Of a stretch of DNA of 64,000 bases, positions 32,046 through 43,570 are shown piece after piece. Under the pieces are notes generated by a model that was given only the letters and a program-made list of their open reading frames with translations, had not been told where the DNA came from and ran no database searches. The stretch comes from Benincasa hispida (lineage: Eukaryota > Streptophyta > Magnoliopsida > Cucurbitales > Cucurbitaceae). Both the position numbers and the translations under genes were made by a program. The DNA lies in assembly GCF_009727055.1 (NCBI RefSeq), contig NC_052349.1:44831482-44895481 (forward strand), read 5' to 3'. Numbering within the stretch: position 1 is the stretch's first letter; each line of letters begins with the position of its first letter.

Positions 32046-33790
32046 CAAACTCTAGAAATGGATAAGGGTTACTTTAGTTTTTGCCCCAATCGGTTTTTCG
32101 CTACGATTGGCTCATTAGAGCGGAACTCTAGAATCTAAAATGAAAAGTTACACTTACAAGAAATGTTAAGTGGATTTAACAATTTATGAACTTAACAATG
32201 TTGACTAATAGTTACAGTAACAAGGATTTGTTCTGTTTATTGGTTAAGATTGTCTCATTTCAATGAAGGGGCACCTAATCATCCTACGTTGGCTTTTTGT
32301 CCTGTCTCACTGAAGCATCATTGCAAAATAAATGTCACTTAGGGTACATTAAATTATTTTGCTAAAATTGATTGGTTTTTCTACATGGTTTAATGCAAAT
32401 ATACTAATATAAATAATTTGTATGGTTTCAGCAAATTTACATATAATGACTTTCGTGACCCTTAATTTACTCGCCGCCGACAAAATAACAGGCGATAATT
32501 ACACAACTTGGAAAAATACAATCAACACTATCTTAATCATCAATGACCTCTAGTTTGTCCTAATGGAGGATTGTCCTCCCATTCCAACTCCAAATGCTGC
32601 TCGAAATGTTCGAAAAGCATACGAGCGATGGCCACGGGCAAACGAGAAGACCCGAGCATACATCTTGGCAAGCCTTTCTAAAGTCTTGGCCAAGAAGCAT
32701 GATCCCATGCTCACAGCCCATGAGATCATGGAGTCCCTAAAGGGAATGTTTGGATAACCGTCCACACAGCTCAAGCACGATGCTCTCAAATACATCTTCA
32801 ATGCCCGTATGCAAGAAGGGGCATCTATTAAAGAACATGTTCTGAACATGATGCGTACTTCAACGTGGCGGAGATGAATGGGTCTATCATCAATGAAGCC
32901 AATCAGGTTAGCTTCAAACTCCAAAAATGGTTAAGGGTTACTTTAGTTTTTGCGACAATCGGTTTTTTACTACGGTTGGCTCATTAGGGCGAAACTCTAG
33001 AATCTAAAATGAGATATTACACTTACAAGAAATGTTAAGCGAGTTTAACAATTTCTGGATTGAACAATAGTGACTGATAGTTACACTAACAAGGAGTTGT
33101 TCTGTCTATTAGTTGAGATTGTCTTATTTCAATGAAGGGGCACTTTATCACCCTATGTTGGCTTTTTGTCCTGTCTCACTGAAGCATCATTGCAAAATAA
33201 ATGTCACTTAGGGTACATTAAATTATTTTTCTAAAATTGATTGGTTTTTCTAAATGGTTTAATGCAAATATACTAACATAAATAATTTGTATGGTTTCAG
33301 CAGATTTACACATGATGACTTCCGTGACTTTTAATTTACTTTACTTGTCGCCGATAAAATAACAGGCAATAACTACACAACTTGGAAAAACACAATCAAC
33401 AATATCTTAATCATCGATGACCTCCAGTTTGTCCTAATGGAAGACTGTCCTCCCATTCTAACTCCAAATGTTGCTCGAAATGTTCGATAAGCATATGAGC
33501 GATGGACATGGGCAAACGAGAAGGCCCGAGCATACATCTTGGCAATCCTTTCTAAAGTCTTGGCCAAGAAGCATGAGCACATGCTCACGGCCCATGAGAT
33601 CATGGAATCCCTTAAGGGAATTTTTGGACAACCGTCCGCACAACTCAGGCACGATGCTCTAAAATACATCTTTAATGCCCGTATGCAAGAAGGGGCATCT
33701 GTTAGAGAACATGTTCTTAACATGATGGCTTACTTCAACATGACAAAGATGAATGAGTCTATCATCGATGAAGCCAATCAGGTTAGCTTA
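32046..33790 (+). repeat. 869-bp tandem duplication in Cop-2 (leader end plus gag start)
   Basis: 32046-32914 is repeated at 32915-33790 with moderate divergence. Each unit carries the end of the leader, the splice-acceptor-like TTTCAG and the first part of gag. The first gag copy (ATG at 32446) runs back into leader sequence at 32915. Both copies have their own ATG (32446 and 33312). Confidence 0.88.
32446..32914 (+). pseudogene. Cop-2 gag, first truncated copy
   Basis: Copia Gag N-terminus: MTFVTLNLLAADKITGDNY, a stop soon after, then KANEK-like helical text (RANEKTRAYILASLSKVLAK, 32637-32696), HEIMESLKGMFG followed by a stop at 32756, and a frame loss near 32850. It ends at the duplication joint. 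Same family as the full gag that follows. Confidence 0.83.
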
Positions 33791-34200
33791 ATCCTGGAAA
33801 CTTTACTTGAAAGTTTCCTACAGTTCCGTAGCAATGCTATTATGAATAGGATTGACTACAACTTGACCACCTTCCTCACTACAACTTGACCACCTTCCTC
33901 AATAAGGTACAAACCTTTCAATCCTTGATGAAAACCAAGGAACAGAAGGGTGGGGCAAATGTTGCTTTATCCTCTAAGAATTTCTTCAAAGGTTTGGCCT
34001 CTGGGACAAAGTCTATGTCTTCTTCTTTCGACACTAAAAACTGGAAGAAGAAGAAAGGTGGAAAGGGGAAAGCTAACCCACCAGCTGCAACCCAGAAGGG
34101 CAAGAAGGCCAAGGTTGTAAAGGGAATATATTTCCATTGCAACCAGAAGGGACATTAGAAAAGAAACTATCTGGAATACTTGGCAGAAAAGAAAAAGGCC
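33312..34200 (+). pseudogene. Cop-2 gag, second copy
   Basis: It starts at ATGATGACT (33312), 11 bases after the acceptor-like CAG. The N-terminus is frame-shifted by a small insertion near 33340. The core (AHEIMESLKGIFGQPSAQLR at about 33590, NVREHV-like VREHVLNMMAYFNMTKM at about 33700) is well preserved. A 23-bp direct duplication at 33856-33901 shifts the frame. A basic Lys/Gly-rich stretch (about 34045-34120) precedes the zinc knuckle FHCNQKGH (about 34130), whose first Cys is Tyr. A stop replaces the Trp after it. Inactive. Confidence 0.87.
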
Positions 34201-35380
34201 AAACAAGGTAAATATGATTTGCTTGTTTTGGAAACCTGTTTAGTGGAGAATGATGATTCGACCAGGATAATTGATTCAGACGCCAATAGCCTTGTTTGTT
34301 CTTCATTTTAGGGAATTAGTTCCTAGCTACAACTGGAACCTGGGGAAATGACCATGCGAATTGGAATTAGGCACGTCGTCTCAGTTGTGGCAATGGGATG
34401 ACTCCAACTGACTTTACAGAATAAATATATTTTACTTGAAAATGTATATGTTGTTCCTGGTTTGAAAAGGAACTTAATTCCTGTAAAGTTTTTATTAGAA
34501 CAATATTATTATATTCAATTCTCTGTAAATAAAGTGTTTATTTCAAAGAGTGGTATTAATATTTGTTCTACTAAGTTGGAAAGCATTCTTTATGTGCTAA
34601 GACTGTTAGCAACTAAAGCTCTCCTTAACACTGAAATGTTTAAAACTGTAGTAACTCAAAAAAAAAGACTTAGAATTTCTTCTGAAGAAAATGTCCAACT
34701 TTGACACCTAAGATTAGGACACATCAATCTCAATAGGATTGAGAGATTGGTAAAGAATGGATTTCTAAGTGAGTTAGAAGAAAATTCTTTATTCGTGTGT
34801 GAGTCAAGCCTTAAAGGCGAGATGTCTAAAAGATCTTTTACTGGAAAAGGTCACAGGGCCAAAGAACCCTTAGAGCTAGTACATTCAGACCTCTATGGTT
34901 CAATGAATGTAAAAGCAAGAGGAGGGTTTGAATATTTCATCACCTTTACTAATGATTATTCAAGGTATGGGTATGTTTATTTAAGGCAACATAAGTCTAA
35001 ATCCTTTGAAAAGTTCAAAGAGTTTAAGGTTGAAGTTGAAAAGGCATTAATAAAAAAATTAAGAAATTTTGATCTGATCGAGGTGGAGAGTTTTTGGATC
35101 TTACATTCCAAAACTACTTGATAGAGCATGGAATAGTATCCAAACTCTCAGCACCTGATACACCTCAGTAGAATGGTGTATCAAAAAAGAGAAATCGAAC
35201 TCTGTTAGACATGGTTTGGTCTATGATGAGTTACGCTTCCTTACCTGATTCGTTTTGGGGTTTTGCAGTACAAACTGTAGCGTATATTTTGAATTTTGTT
35301 CCATCCAAGAATGTTACTAGAATACCTTTGGAGTTATGGAATGGTCGTAAAGCTAGTTTACGTCATTTCAAAATCTGGGG
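34201..35380 (+). pseudogene. Cop-2 protease and integrase (broken)
   Basis: Protease: IIDSDANSL at about 34265, where the family has D-S-G-A, so the catalytic Gly is lost. The pre-integrase region is at 34690-34830 (HLRLGHINLNRIERLVKNG, with one Cys of its CXXC changed to Ser). Integrase core: first Asp in LVHSDLYGS (about 34885), second in SDRGGEF (about 35075, after a frame shift). The third acid position reads GVSKKRN where relatives have GVAERRN, so the Glu is Lys. A stop precedes it (35169). The core end has SLPDSFWGFAVQTVAYILN. None of the three enzymes here can work. Confidence 0.87.
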
Positions 35381-36064
35381 TTGCCCAGCACTGTGCTTGA
35401 GGAAAATCCTAAGAAACTAGAATCTCATTTAAAACTGTGCCTATTTGTAGGCTACCCTAAAGGAATAAGAGGTGGTTACTTCTTCGACCCTAAGGAAAAT
35501 AAAGTTTTTGTGTCGACAAGCGCTACTTTTCTAGAAGAAGATCACATAAGGAAGCACAAACCCCGCAATAAAATAGTGTTGAATGAAATTTCAAAAGAAA
35601 TTACTGAAACTTCAACAAGAGTTGTTGAAAAACCAAACACCTCAATAAGAGTTGTTGGAGTTGGATCATCTAGTAGGTCAAATCCACTTCAAGTGTTGAG
35701 GGATCCTCGACATAGTGGGAGGGTTTCCAACCCACCTGTCCGTTATATGGATTTAATAGAAATCATAGCTATGGTAACTTACGGGGATGTTGAGGATCCA
35801 TTGTCTTACAAGAAGGCAATGGAGGATGTTGACAAAGATGAGTGGATCAAAACTATGGATCTCGAAATAGAGTCGATGTACTTCAATTCAGTTTGGGATC
35901 TTGTAGATCAACTTAATGAGGTTAAACCTATAGATTGCAAATGAATCTACAAGAGAAAATGGGGTGCTGATGGGAAGGCACAGACCTTCAAGGCTAGACT
36001 TGTGGCAAAGGGTTACACCCAGGTTGAAGGAGTCGACTATGAGGAGACTTTCTCACCTGTTGCA
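35381..36064 (+). pseudogene. Cop-2 reverse transcriptase, first part (cut by Cop-3)
   Basis: It includes the integrase-RT linker (FLEEDHIRKHKPRNKIVL near 35530) with short Ser/Thr-rich spacers, then the RT start EDPLSYKKAMEDVDKDEWIK (about 35795-35855) and [19 protein letters not shown] (about 35970-36020). It stops at ETFSPVA (36061) because Cop-3 is inserted there in the opposite orientation. A stop after IDCK at 35942 adds to the damage. Confidence 0.88.
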
Positions 36065-36803
36065 TGAAGGAACTCGTATTGAAGCGATCCTTAAGCGGAA
36101 GTGGATTGTCCAAATTCTATTAATTATTGAAAACATAATTTACAGTAAACATATAAGATATGCATTCAAAAATATTACAACATGTTTTTTACAAGAAAAA
36201 AAGGTTCAAGATATTGAAGATCTTTGTTCTTCACGTAACCCTTGAACAATCACAAACTCAGCTACTTCTTGAAGACCTTTTTCAAGAATTTCTTCAAACA
36301 GCAACCCAGACACTACCACAAAGAGTCCTTGGTATTCTCGGGGTGAGAACTCAAGAGTGGTGGGCTCTGACTATTTGGTTAGGAGGGATAAGTTTGAGTG
36401 GATGAGGTAGATTGAGGATTTTTTCACAAGAAAACACAAAACTTTTCTATAAATCTCTCGATCATTCAAAAACCGTCAATCGTTCAATCGTTGAGGAAGA
36501 ACAAGAAAACCACTTTTCTTTTATTCCTCTTACCACAAAATCAATAACCACCCACTAAGGTGGTTGGAGAGACAAAGTAGGGAAGATATTATTCAAATAA
36601 TAATAAAATAATATAAATAAATATGATAACTAACTTATCATATTATGTTTAAATTAAATTATATGTTATATCAAATATAACATATAACCTATAGTTTTAA
36701 TATTGTATCTATAGTTTCTTTTCTCTAATTTATGGAATTTAATCTAAATCATATTTATATTAAATTTAACAACTATGAATCATATTCATAGAAAATATAT
36801 CTG
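36065..36803 (-). repeat. Cop-3 partial 3' LTR
   Basis: It matches 40848-41610 of the 5' LTR from the terminal TGAAGGAACTC on. The rest of the LTR is missing at the joint near 36803, where coding sequence for the start of integrase begins on the minus strand. Confidence 0.85.
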
Positions 36804-37260
36804 AACCACAAAGGTCTGAATGTACTAGCTCTAGAGGTTCTTTGGCCCTATGACCTTTTCCAGTAAAAGGCCTTTTAGTCATCTTGTGTTTAAAGCATGA
36901 TTCGTATACAGGTAAAAAATTTTCTTCTAACTCGCTTAGAAGTCCATTCTTCACCAACCTCTCAATTCTATTGAGATTAATTTGTCCTAATCTTAGGTGC
37001 CAAAGTTGGGCATTTTTCTTAGGAGAAATTTTAAATTTTTTATTTTGAGTTACAACAATTTTAAACATCTCTATGTTATGGAGTGAATTTATTGCTAACA
37101 GCCTTAGCACGTACAAATTGTTTTCCAATTTAGCATAACATATATCGACACCATTCTTTGTAATAAACACTTTATTAAAAGAAAAGTTCAATTGATAATG
37201 CTGTTTCACTTTATAGAAACTAAGTTCCTTTTTAAATCAGGAACAACATATACGTCATTC
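36804..37260 (-). pseudogene. Cop-3 pre-integrase region and integrase start
   Basis: The minus strand shows NKVFITKNGVDICYAKLEN, then HLRLGQINLNRIERLVKNG (second His of the family motif changed to Gln), EENFLPVYESCF (first Cys changed to Tyr), and the first integrase Asp in LELVHSDLCG (about 36830). At 36804 the text runs into LTR sequence. It is a fragment that cannot act as an integrase. Confidence 0.85.
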
Positions 37261-38345
37261 AGAATGAGAAATTTGTTCTGTAAAGTTAACTAGAGACCTC
37301 TCATTGCCATAATTGAGATGACGTGCAGGTTCTAACTGCATCGTCATCTCTCCAGCATCAAGTTGCCTCCAGGAACTAATTCTCTAAAATGAAGAACAAA
37401 CATGGTTAGTGGCCCAGAGTTAATAATCTAGGCAGAATCATCATTCTCCACTAAACAAGTTTCCAAGACAAGCAAATCACATTTACCTTGTTTGGCCTTC
37501 TTCTTTTGTACCAAATATCCGAGGCAGTTCCTCTTCTAGTGCCCATCCTGGTTGCAATGGAAACATTTTCCCTTGTCAACCCTAACAGGTTGTCTACCCC
37601 TTGGAGTAGCAACTCCTGGGTTAGCAGCAACCCTTCTTCTCTTCCATTTTTTGGTGCCGGAGGAAGAAGGTACAGACTTAGTTCCAGAGGTTGAACCTTT
37701 GTGGAACTTTTTGGAAGATTAAGCAACATTTGCTTCACCCTTCTTTTCTTTGTTTTTTAACAAGGATTGGAAATCCTGCAGCTCATTGAGTGGGGTAGTT
37801 AAGTTGTAGTCAATCCCGTCCAGAACAACATTGCTACAAAAATGTAGGAAACTTTCTGGTAAAGGTTCCAGTATAATGCTAACCTGGCTCCCCTACTCGA
37901 TGCTTGACTCGTTCATCTCCGCCACATTGAAGTGGATCATTATGTTGAGAACGTGTTCTCGAACAAATACCTCCTCTTACATACTAGCATTGAAGATGTA
38001 TTTGAGAGCGTCGTGCCTGAGCTGTGCGGATGGTTTTCCGAACATTCCCTTCAGGGATTCCATGATCTCATGGGCGATGAGCATGGGCTCATGCTTCTTG
38101 GCCAAGAATTCGTTAAGGCTTACCAAGATATACGCTCAGGTTTTCTCGTTTGCCCTCGTCCAGTGCTCGTATACTTCCTGAACATTTCAAGGAGCAGTAA
38201 AAGGTGGAATGGGAGGACACTCCTCCATCAGGATGAAACATAGGTCATCGATGATTAAAATTATGTTGATCGTATTTTTCCAACTAGCATAATTTTTTCC
38301 AGTTAACTCATCGGCGACAAGCAAACTAAGTGTAGCGGTAGACAT
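37261..38345 (-). pseudogene. Cop-3 gag and protease start (broken)
   Basis: It starts at an ATG (38345-38343; MSTATLSLLVADELTGKNY), 8 bases after an acceptor-like TTTTTCAG. The Gag core includes AHEIMESLKGMFGKPSAQLR (about 38070-38010) and a basic stretch before the zinc knuckle CFHCNQDGH (about 37565), which keeps its Cys-Cys-His pattern. Several stops (CGA/CAG/TGG to stop type) interrupt it. Near 37440 the protease reads INSGPLT in place of DSGAT, so its catalytic Asp is Asn. Confidence 0.84.
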
Positions 38346-39699
38346 TTAAATTTCTGAAAAAGAACAAACTTAATTTAATCTACTTGCATTAAAACACTTT
38401 TAGAAAATAATCTTTTAACAAAATAGTCTAGTGTACTCTAAGTGACATCTATTTTGCAATGATGCTTCAGTGAGGCAGGACAAAAGTCACTGTATGGTGA
38501 TCAAGTGCCCTTTCACTTAAATGAGACATTCTCAACCATTAGACAGAAACAACTCCTTGTAACTGTAACTAATAGTCATCATTGTTCGTCCAGAATTTTT
38601 TAACATCCTTAACAATTTTGTGTAAGTGTAACCCCTCATTTTAGGTTCTAGAGTCTCGCCCCAATGAACCAACCTTAGGAAATAGCCGATTGGAACAAGA
38701 GACTAAAGCAACCCTATCCATTTCTGGAGATCAAATAAAACGTCATGCAATATTGCTATCCTTTAGGGGTACACCCACGATGCCTCGAGGCAATGCATGA
38801 AACTTTATCCAACCTAATGGGATAGACCGAGGGATATATTGTCACACGTCCTACTCCCACTTACTATAAACACACTCTCCATTCACCTTGGTATTGACCT
38901 ACCTAAATGCCACCCGTAGGGGGACACCCATGGTGCCTCGAGGCCGAGAGTAGATCTCACGGTGTGAACTTTTAGGGAGAAACGTGTAAAGGTAAAATTG
39001 AAGTATCATACACCCATTTTCCTCCCACTGAGTGTTCTACCTAGGGTTCATTAACTTAGAAAATCTGGCTACTGATTTTATCTAAGTGTTTGTTTAATTT
39101 TCTAAAAACAACTCTTGTCTTTGATGATTAAACAAATTTGATTCAAGTCTTATTGAACTCTTTAATAGACTTTCATCAAACTTGTACGCATGTAACAAAT
39201 CTATCTAATTCACCTTTTCAGGTAGGTTCCCAAGTAAGGGTTCAACGTTTCCATCAACTTAAGTATCCCAGCTTAGCCAGAACTAGCCTTAGAAAAAGGT
39301 ATCTTATAGATACATCTGTTACATATTTAATCTTTTATTAAGAATCAATTTAATCCTATTAAATCGATTTAAAAGATTAAACTTATATTTCTTATCTCAT
39401 TAGAAATGTGTTCTTAGGTCTTTCTCAATCATATTTTAAATTTTAAAAAATGATTACAGCCTAAGGTTTGCATGCAGCTCTTTATTGATGATTTTATTTC
39501 TAATTTCATTTATTATAACAATTATAAGTAAATGATAAAAAATTAAAACCAATCATTACATGAAAGACATACATAAGTTATTTATAATATTTATAAATTA
39601 ACCTAAGGTAATGACATGCTTCATGCAATGTTAATTCATTACTAATATATAACTTTTGTATAACTAAGTAATGAACTATGCTATAGCATACATTCCATA

Positions 39700-39870
39700 C
39701 AACCATTCAACCTTATATTATAACACTTATAATATAAATGATGCATGGATATGCTATAATGCATGCATGCATATACTATAACTCTTATATTATATGATGC
39801 ATGAGCATGCTTTATGTAATTTAAATCATACATACTAATATATTATAACATACTAATATAATATAAAATG
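39700..39870 (-). repeat. palindromic AT motifs in Cop-3 leader
   Basis: Alternating TTATAATATA or TATATTATAA palindrome halves and ATGCATG words, as in the Cop-2 and Cop-4 leaders. No gene. Confidence 0.6.
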
Positions 39871-40126
39871 ATGCATGAAAATAAATGCATAAGCTATGGT
39901 GGGTTTTAAAACTATATGACATACATTATGGCATATAATGAAAAACATACATCACATGTATATTTATAATAAAAGTTGATGGACCAGGATAGAAACTCTT
40001 TAAAACTGAAATTAAAAAAAGGTAATCTATTACAAATATGAGTCCACTGGTTCAGAACAAGTGAACCGAGGCTCGAACTCGCCTTAAATTGCTCCACTAA
40101 AAACCCTTGGAGCTGATCGTGTAGCA

Positions 40127-40525
40127 AACGCCTAATCGTTGAGATATACAATCGTTTATATGTGATCGCATAGGTTATGACTATGCGATGAGCATGAAAG
40201 TCTACACAATCGTTAGTAAACATCCATGCGTTGAGTATCATATACTATGTGATCGTGTAGCTAATTACTATGCGATGAGCATGATAGTCTACACAATCGT
40301 CTAGCATGCATGGATGTGTCGAGTATCCAATACTACACGATCGTCCAACAAGCGAGCATCTATGCAATCATGTAGCCAACGCAACACGATCGTGTAGCAA
40401 AACCTACACGATCGCGTAGCATTAGCTATGTGATCGTTTGGCAAATGCTACATGATCGTGTAGTAAACTCTACACGATCACATAACAAAAGCTATCTGTT
40501 CGTTTAGCTCTAGCAACACGATGCA
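40127..40525 (-). repeat. GATCGT-rich repeat array in Cop-3 leader
   Basis: A degenerate array of ACACGATCGTGTAG and ATCGTTTAG type words at intervals of about 20-27 bases. It includes a larger direct duplication of about 100 bases (from about 40190 and 40265, both with TATGCGATGAGCATGA). It occupies the same place as the 27-bp array of Cop-2. Confidence 0.75.
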
Positions 40526-40833
40526 GCAACCTTTGTTTTGTCTTCTCCATCGAAACACATTGCAACCCTTCTTCTGAAGCCTCACGAGCGATCAAAACTA
40601 AACAAATATATAGATTCAATTGCAAATTATAGCCCAAAAACGCAGGGGCCCTTACAATACGCTTTGTTAATTAAATAGAAAGCCATAAACTAAGATTTCT
40701 ATCCTGTAAACATCCATCAACAATTCATCCACAAACAATTATCACATAAATGCAATGCAGATAATAAAACCTACCAATACTGTAAACGAATTCAATAAAA
40801 GAATGGAATTTGGAATCAGAAACCAACAACCTG

Positions 40834-40845
40834 ACTCTGATACCA
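40834..40845 (-). promoter_or_regulatory. primer-binding site of Cop-3 (tRNA-iMet)
   Basis: The minus strand reads TGGTATCAGAGT, 11 of 12 bases matching the initiator tRNA-Met complement, two bases inside the LTR. Confidence 0.9.
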
Positions 40846-40847
40846 AT

Positions 40848-42841
40848 TGAAGGAACTCGTATTGAAGAGATACTTGAGTGGAAGCTGATCGTCCAAATTC
40901 CATTAGTTATTGAAAACGCAATTTACAGTAAACATACAAGATATGCATTCAAAAAAATTTACAACATGCTTTTTACAAGAAAAAAGATTCAAGATACATT
41001 ACCTTTGAAGACCTTTCTTTTGCACGTATCCCTGGAACAATCATGAACTCAGCTAATTCTTGAAGACTTTTTTCAAGATTTTCTTCAAACAGCAACCAGG
41101 ACACTACCACAAAGAGTCCTTGGTATTCTCGGGGTGAGAACCCAGGAGTGCTGGGCTCTGACTATTTTGGTTAGGAGGTATAAGTTTGAGTGGAGAAAGT
41201 AGATTGAGGATTTTTTCACAAGAAAACACAAAACTTTTCTGTAAATCTCTCGATCGTTCAACAAATAGTCAATCGTTCAATCGTCGAGGAAGAATAAGAA
41301 AACCACTTTTCTTTTATTCCTCTTGCCACAACATCAATAACCACCCATTAAGGTAGTTGAAGAGAAAAGGTGGGGAAGTTTATATTCAAATAATAATAAA
41401 ATAATATAAATAAATATGATAACTAACTATCATATTATATTTAAATTAAACTATATGTAATATCAAATATAACATATAACCTATAGTTTTAATATTGTAT
41501 CACATACAATATAAGTATATATTCTTTTCTCTATATTATGGAATTTAATAAAAATCATATTTATATTAAATTTAACAACTATGAATCATATTCATAGAAA
41601 ATATATTTGAATCTCATTCAAATATTTATTTTCTCCCATTAAACTATAATGTATCAAATACATTATGACAATTATATTATATATAATTGACACAATTTAA
41701 TTATATCATATAATTAAATCCCTCTTATTAATTTGAACAATTCAAATTAACCCAACAACTGATTCTCAACCAAATCCTTTTGAGCTACCAAGGGGACCTT
41801 ATGGGTCTGTAGCTTGAAACTCCAACAGTACATGAGCAATTAATTAAGCTCTTTAATTACATTATCCATCATCTGTTAACTATCGTTCACTCCACTAAAG
41901 ACCGACAGTTGCACTTTTCGCACTACAGATATATTTCTTTGTCCATTGGATATAATCAATCAACAGTACGATGACCCTCACAAATTGCTCGTAAGTACAC
42001 CTGGGTCAAATTACCGTTTTTCCCCTATAGTTACATCCAACTCCTTAAAATTGATCCTTCTAATGAACAATAGATCATAGTCCTACTATGACTAAACCCC
42101 TATCGGGCCAGGAGAGGGTGTGGCACCACATTGTTTAAGATCGGAAATCAGCTCTTAAGGGAGCAGTTTATCTACTTACCCTTGCTTCGAGGAAGAAGTG
42201 AATTGCATCTTGTGTAGTTGTGTTCCCAGCTCCCCAATCTGACGAATCCCCAAAATGGTAGGCTTCTTGAGTCGGCGATCTGGCCACTCTCACCCATAAA
42301 AATCAAAGGACCGCCCTCATAGGTAGGAGTTCACAACTCACTCAGGATTTAGGTCATGTTACCTATGGTCATCCTGGTGAAATGTAAGTCTCTATTATGA
42401 ACAATATTATATAATGAGACTAAACATTTCGTGGTCTGGTCTTATACATACTCCTTTGTATAGAATATCCATGCTCGCATATCTAATACATGAATGATCA
42501 GGATCAGATCATTTGTAGCATTTTACAACAATTATAACACCTACAAAGTGGTTCATACTCGTAATGTCATCAGGATAAGATACCCAACCTTATCCATCTA
42601 CTACAGACCATTTAGGTTATCACTTAAACATGATCTACCTGTATATCTCTACATACATGTTTAAGTTACAATAATAACCTTGGATGTTAGTTTATTAGTT
42701 TGTGGTTAATGCAACTAAAATATCACATATCTTATAGACAAAGTGAATAAAATATCATATATTATTAATCACATAAGAGTTTGTTCATACAATGTTTACA
42801 AACTATAGGACCCTACGAGATTTAGGGCATCAACCCCAACA
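40848..42841 (-). repeat. Cop-3 5' LTR
   Basis: A 1994-bp LTR, in its own orientation TGTTGGGGTTGATGCCC from 42841 to GAGTTCCTTCA at 40848. It is clearly related to the Cop-2 and Cop-4 LTRs. The outer edge abuts Cop-2 RT coding sequence. Confidence 0.9.
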
Positions 42842-42846
42842 TTTCC

Positions 42847-43570
42847 ATGCTAAAGTCTACTCGGATCCTCCTATCCATTGCCTCATATTATGACTATGAG
42901 ATCTGGAAAATGGACATCAAGACTGCTTTTCTAAATGGGAATCTTGAGAAGACCATTTATATGCAACAACCTAAGGGATTCATAACCCAAGGTCAAGAGC
43001 AAACAGTTTGCAGGCTTAATCGATCCATCAATGGATTGAAGAAAGCTTCTCGATCTTGGAATATAAGATTTGACACTACGATAAAATCTTATAGTTTTGA
43101 TCAGAATGTTGATGAGTCTTGTGTATACAAGAGGATCATTAACAGTTCAGTAGCTTTTCTAGTGTTGTATGTAGGCGATATCCTACTCAATGGAAATGAT
43201 GTAGATCTACTAACTAAAATTAACAACTAGCTAGCGATCCAATTCTGATTTGGGAGAGGCTCAGTTTGTTATGAAAATTCAAATCTTTAGAGATCGAAAG
43301 AATGATTTTGTCTCAATACATTGACAAAATTCTTGTCAAGTATTCAATGCAGAACTTCGATAGAGGTTTACTACCTTTCAGGCATGGAGTTATATTATCT
43401 AAGAAACAGTGTCCTACGACACCTCAAGATGTTAAGGAAATGAGACAGATCCCCTATGCATTGGCAGTGGGTAGCCTGATCTATGCGATGTTATGTACTA
43501 GACCTAACATCTCCTATATGGTGAGGATAGTCAGTAGATATCAGTCTAATCAAAGATGTGATCACTAGAC
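42847..43570 (+). pseudogene. Cop-2 reverse transcriptase, second part
   Basis: It continues the RT after Cop-3: MLKSTRILLSIASYYDYEIW, MDIKTAFLNGNLEKTIYMQQ (about 42912-42970), LNRSINGLKKASRSW, and the catalytic box at about 43165, which reads LYVGDILL. The second position of the Asp pair in YVDD is Gly, so polymerase activity is lost. Frame shifts at about 43228-43290 follow. The end of RT, RGLLPFRHGVILSKKQCP, is at about 43360. Confidence 0.88.

Larger units (their letters stand above)
29872..32431 (+). other. predicted leader intron of Cop-2
   Basis: Donor: TTCAGG|GTAAGGTTT, with GT at 29872, inside the LTR. Acceptor: TTTGTATGGTTTCAG ending at 32431, 14 bases before the first gag ATG at 32446. 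The 2560-bp intron would remove the end of the LTR, the primer site and the 27-bp repeat array. Cop-3 and Cop-4 have equivalent sites and intron lengths. This is a prediction without transcript data. Confidence 0.55.
38354..41002 (-). other. predicted leader intron of Cop-3
   Basis: Donor on the minus strand: CTTCAAAG|GTAATG with GT at 41002-41001, in the LTR. Acceptor: GTTTGTTCTTTTTCAG with the last G at 38354. Length is 2649 bp. It would remove the LTR end, primer site, repeat array and leader. This acceptor has the best pyrimidine tract of the three elements. No transcript evidence is available. Confidence 0.55.
36065..42841 (-). mobile_element. Cop-3: internally deleted Ty1/copia element in Cop-2 RT
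   Basis: Minus-strand element: 5' LTR 40848-42841, primer site, leader, gag, protease, start of integrase, then a jump into a partial 3' LTR (36065-36803). RT, RNase H and most of integrase are gone. Its ends fall exactly between codons of the Cop-2 RT (…FSPVA / MLKS…). Flanks TTGCA (36060-36064) and TTTCC (42842-42846) fit a diverged target duplication. Confidence 0.86.

Noticed and set aside
37831..38243. Plus-strand frames of 116 and 103 codons
   Set aside because: Antisense to Cop-3 gag, whose motifs and zinc knuckle are clear on the minus strand.
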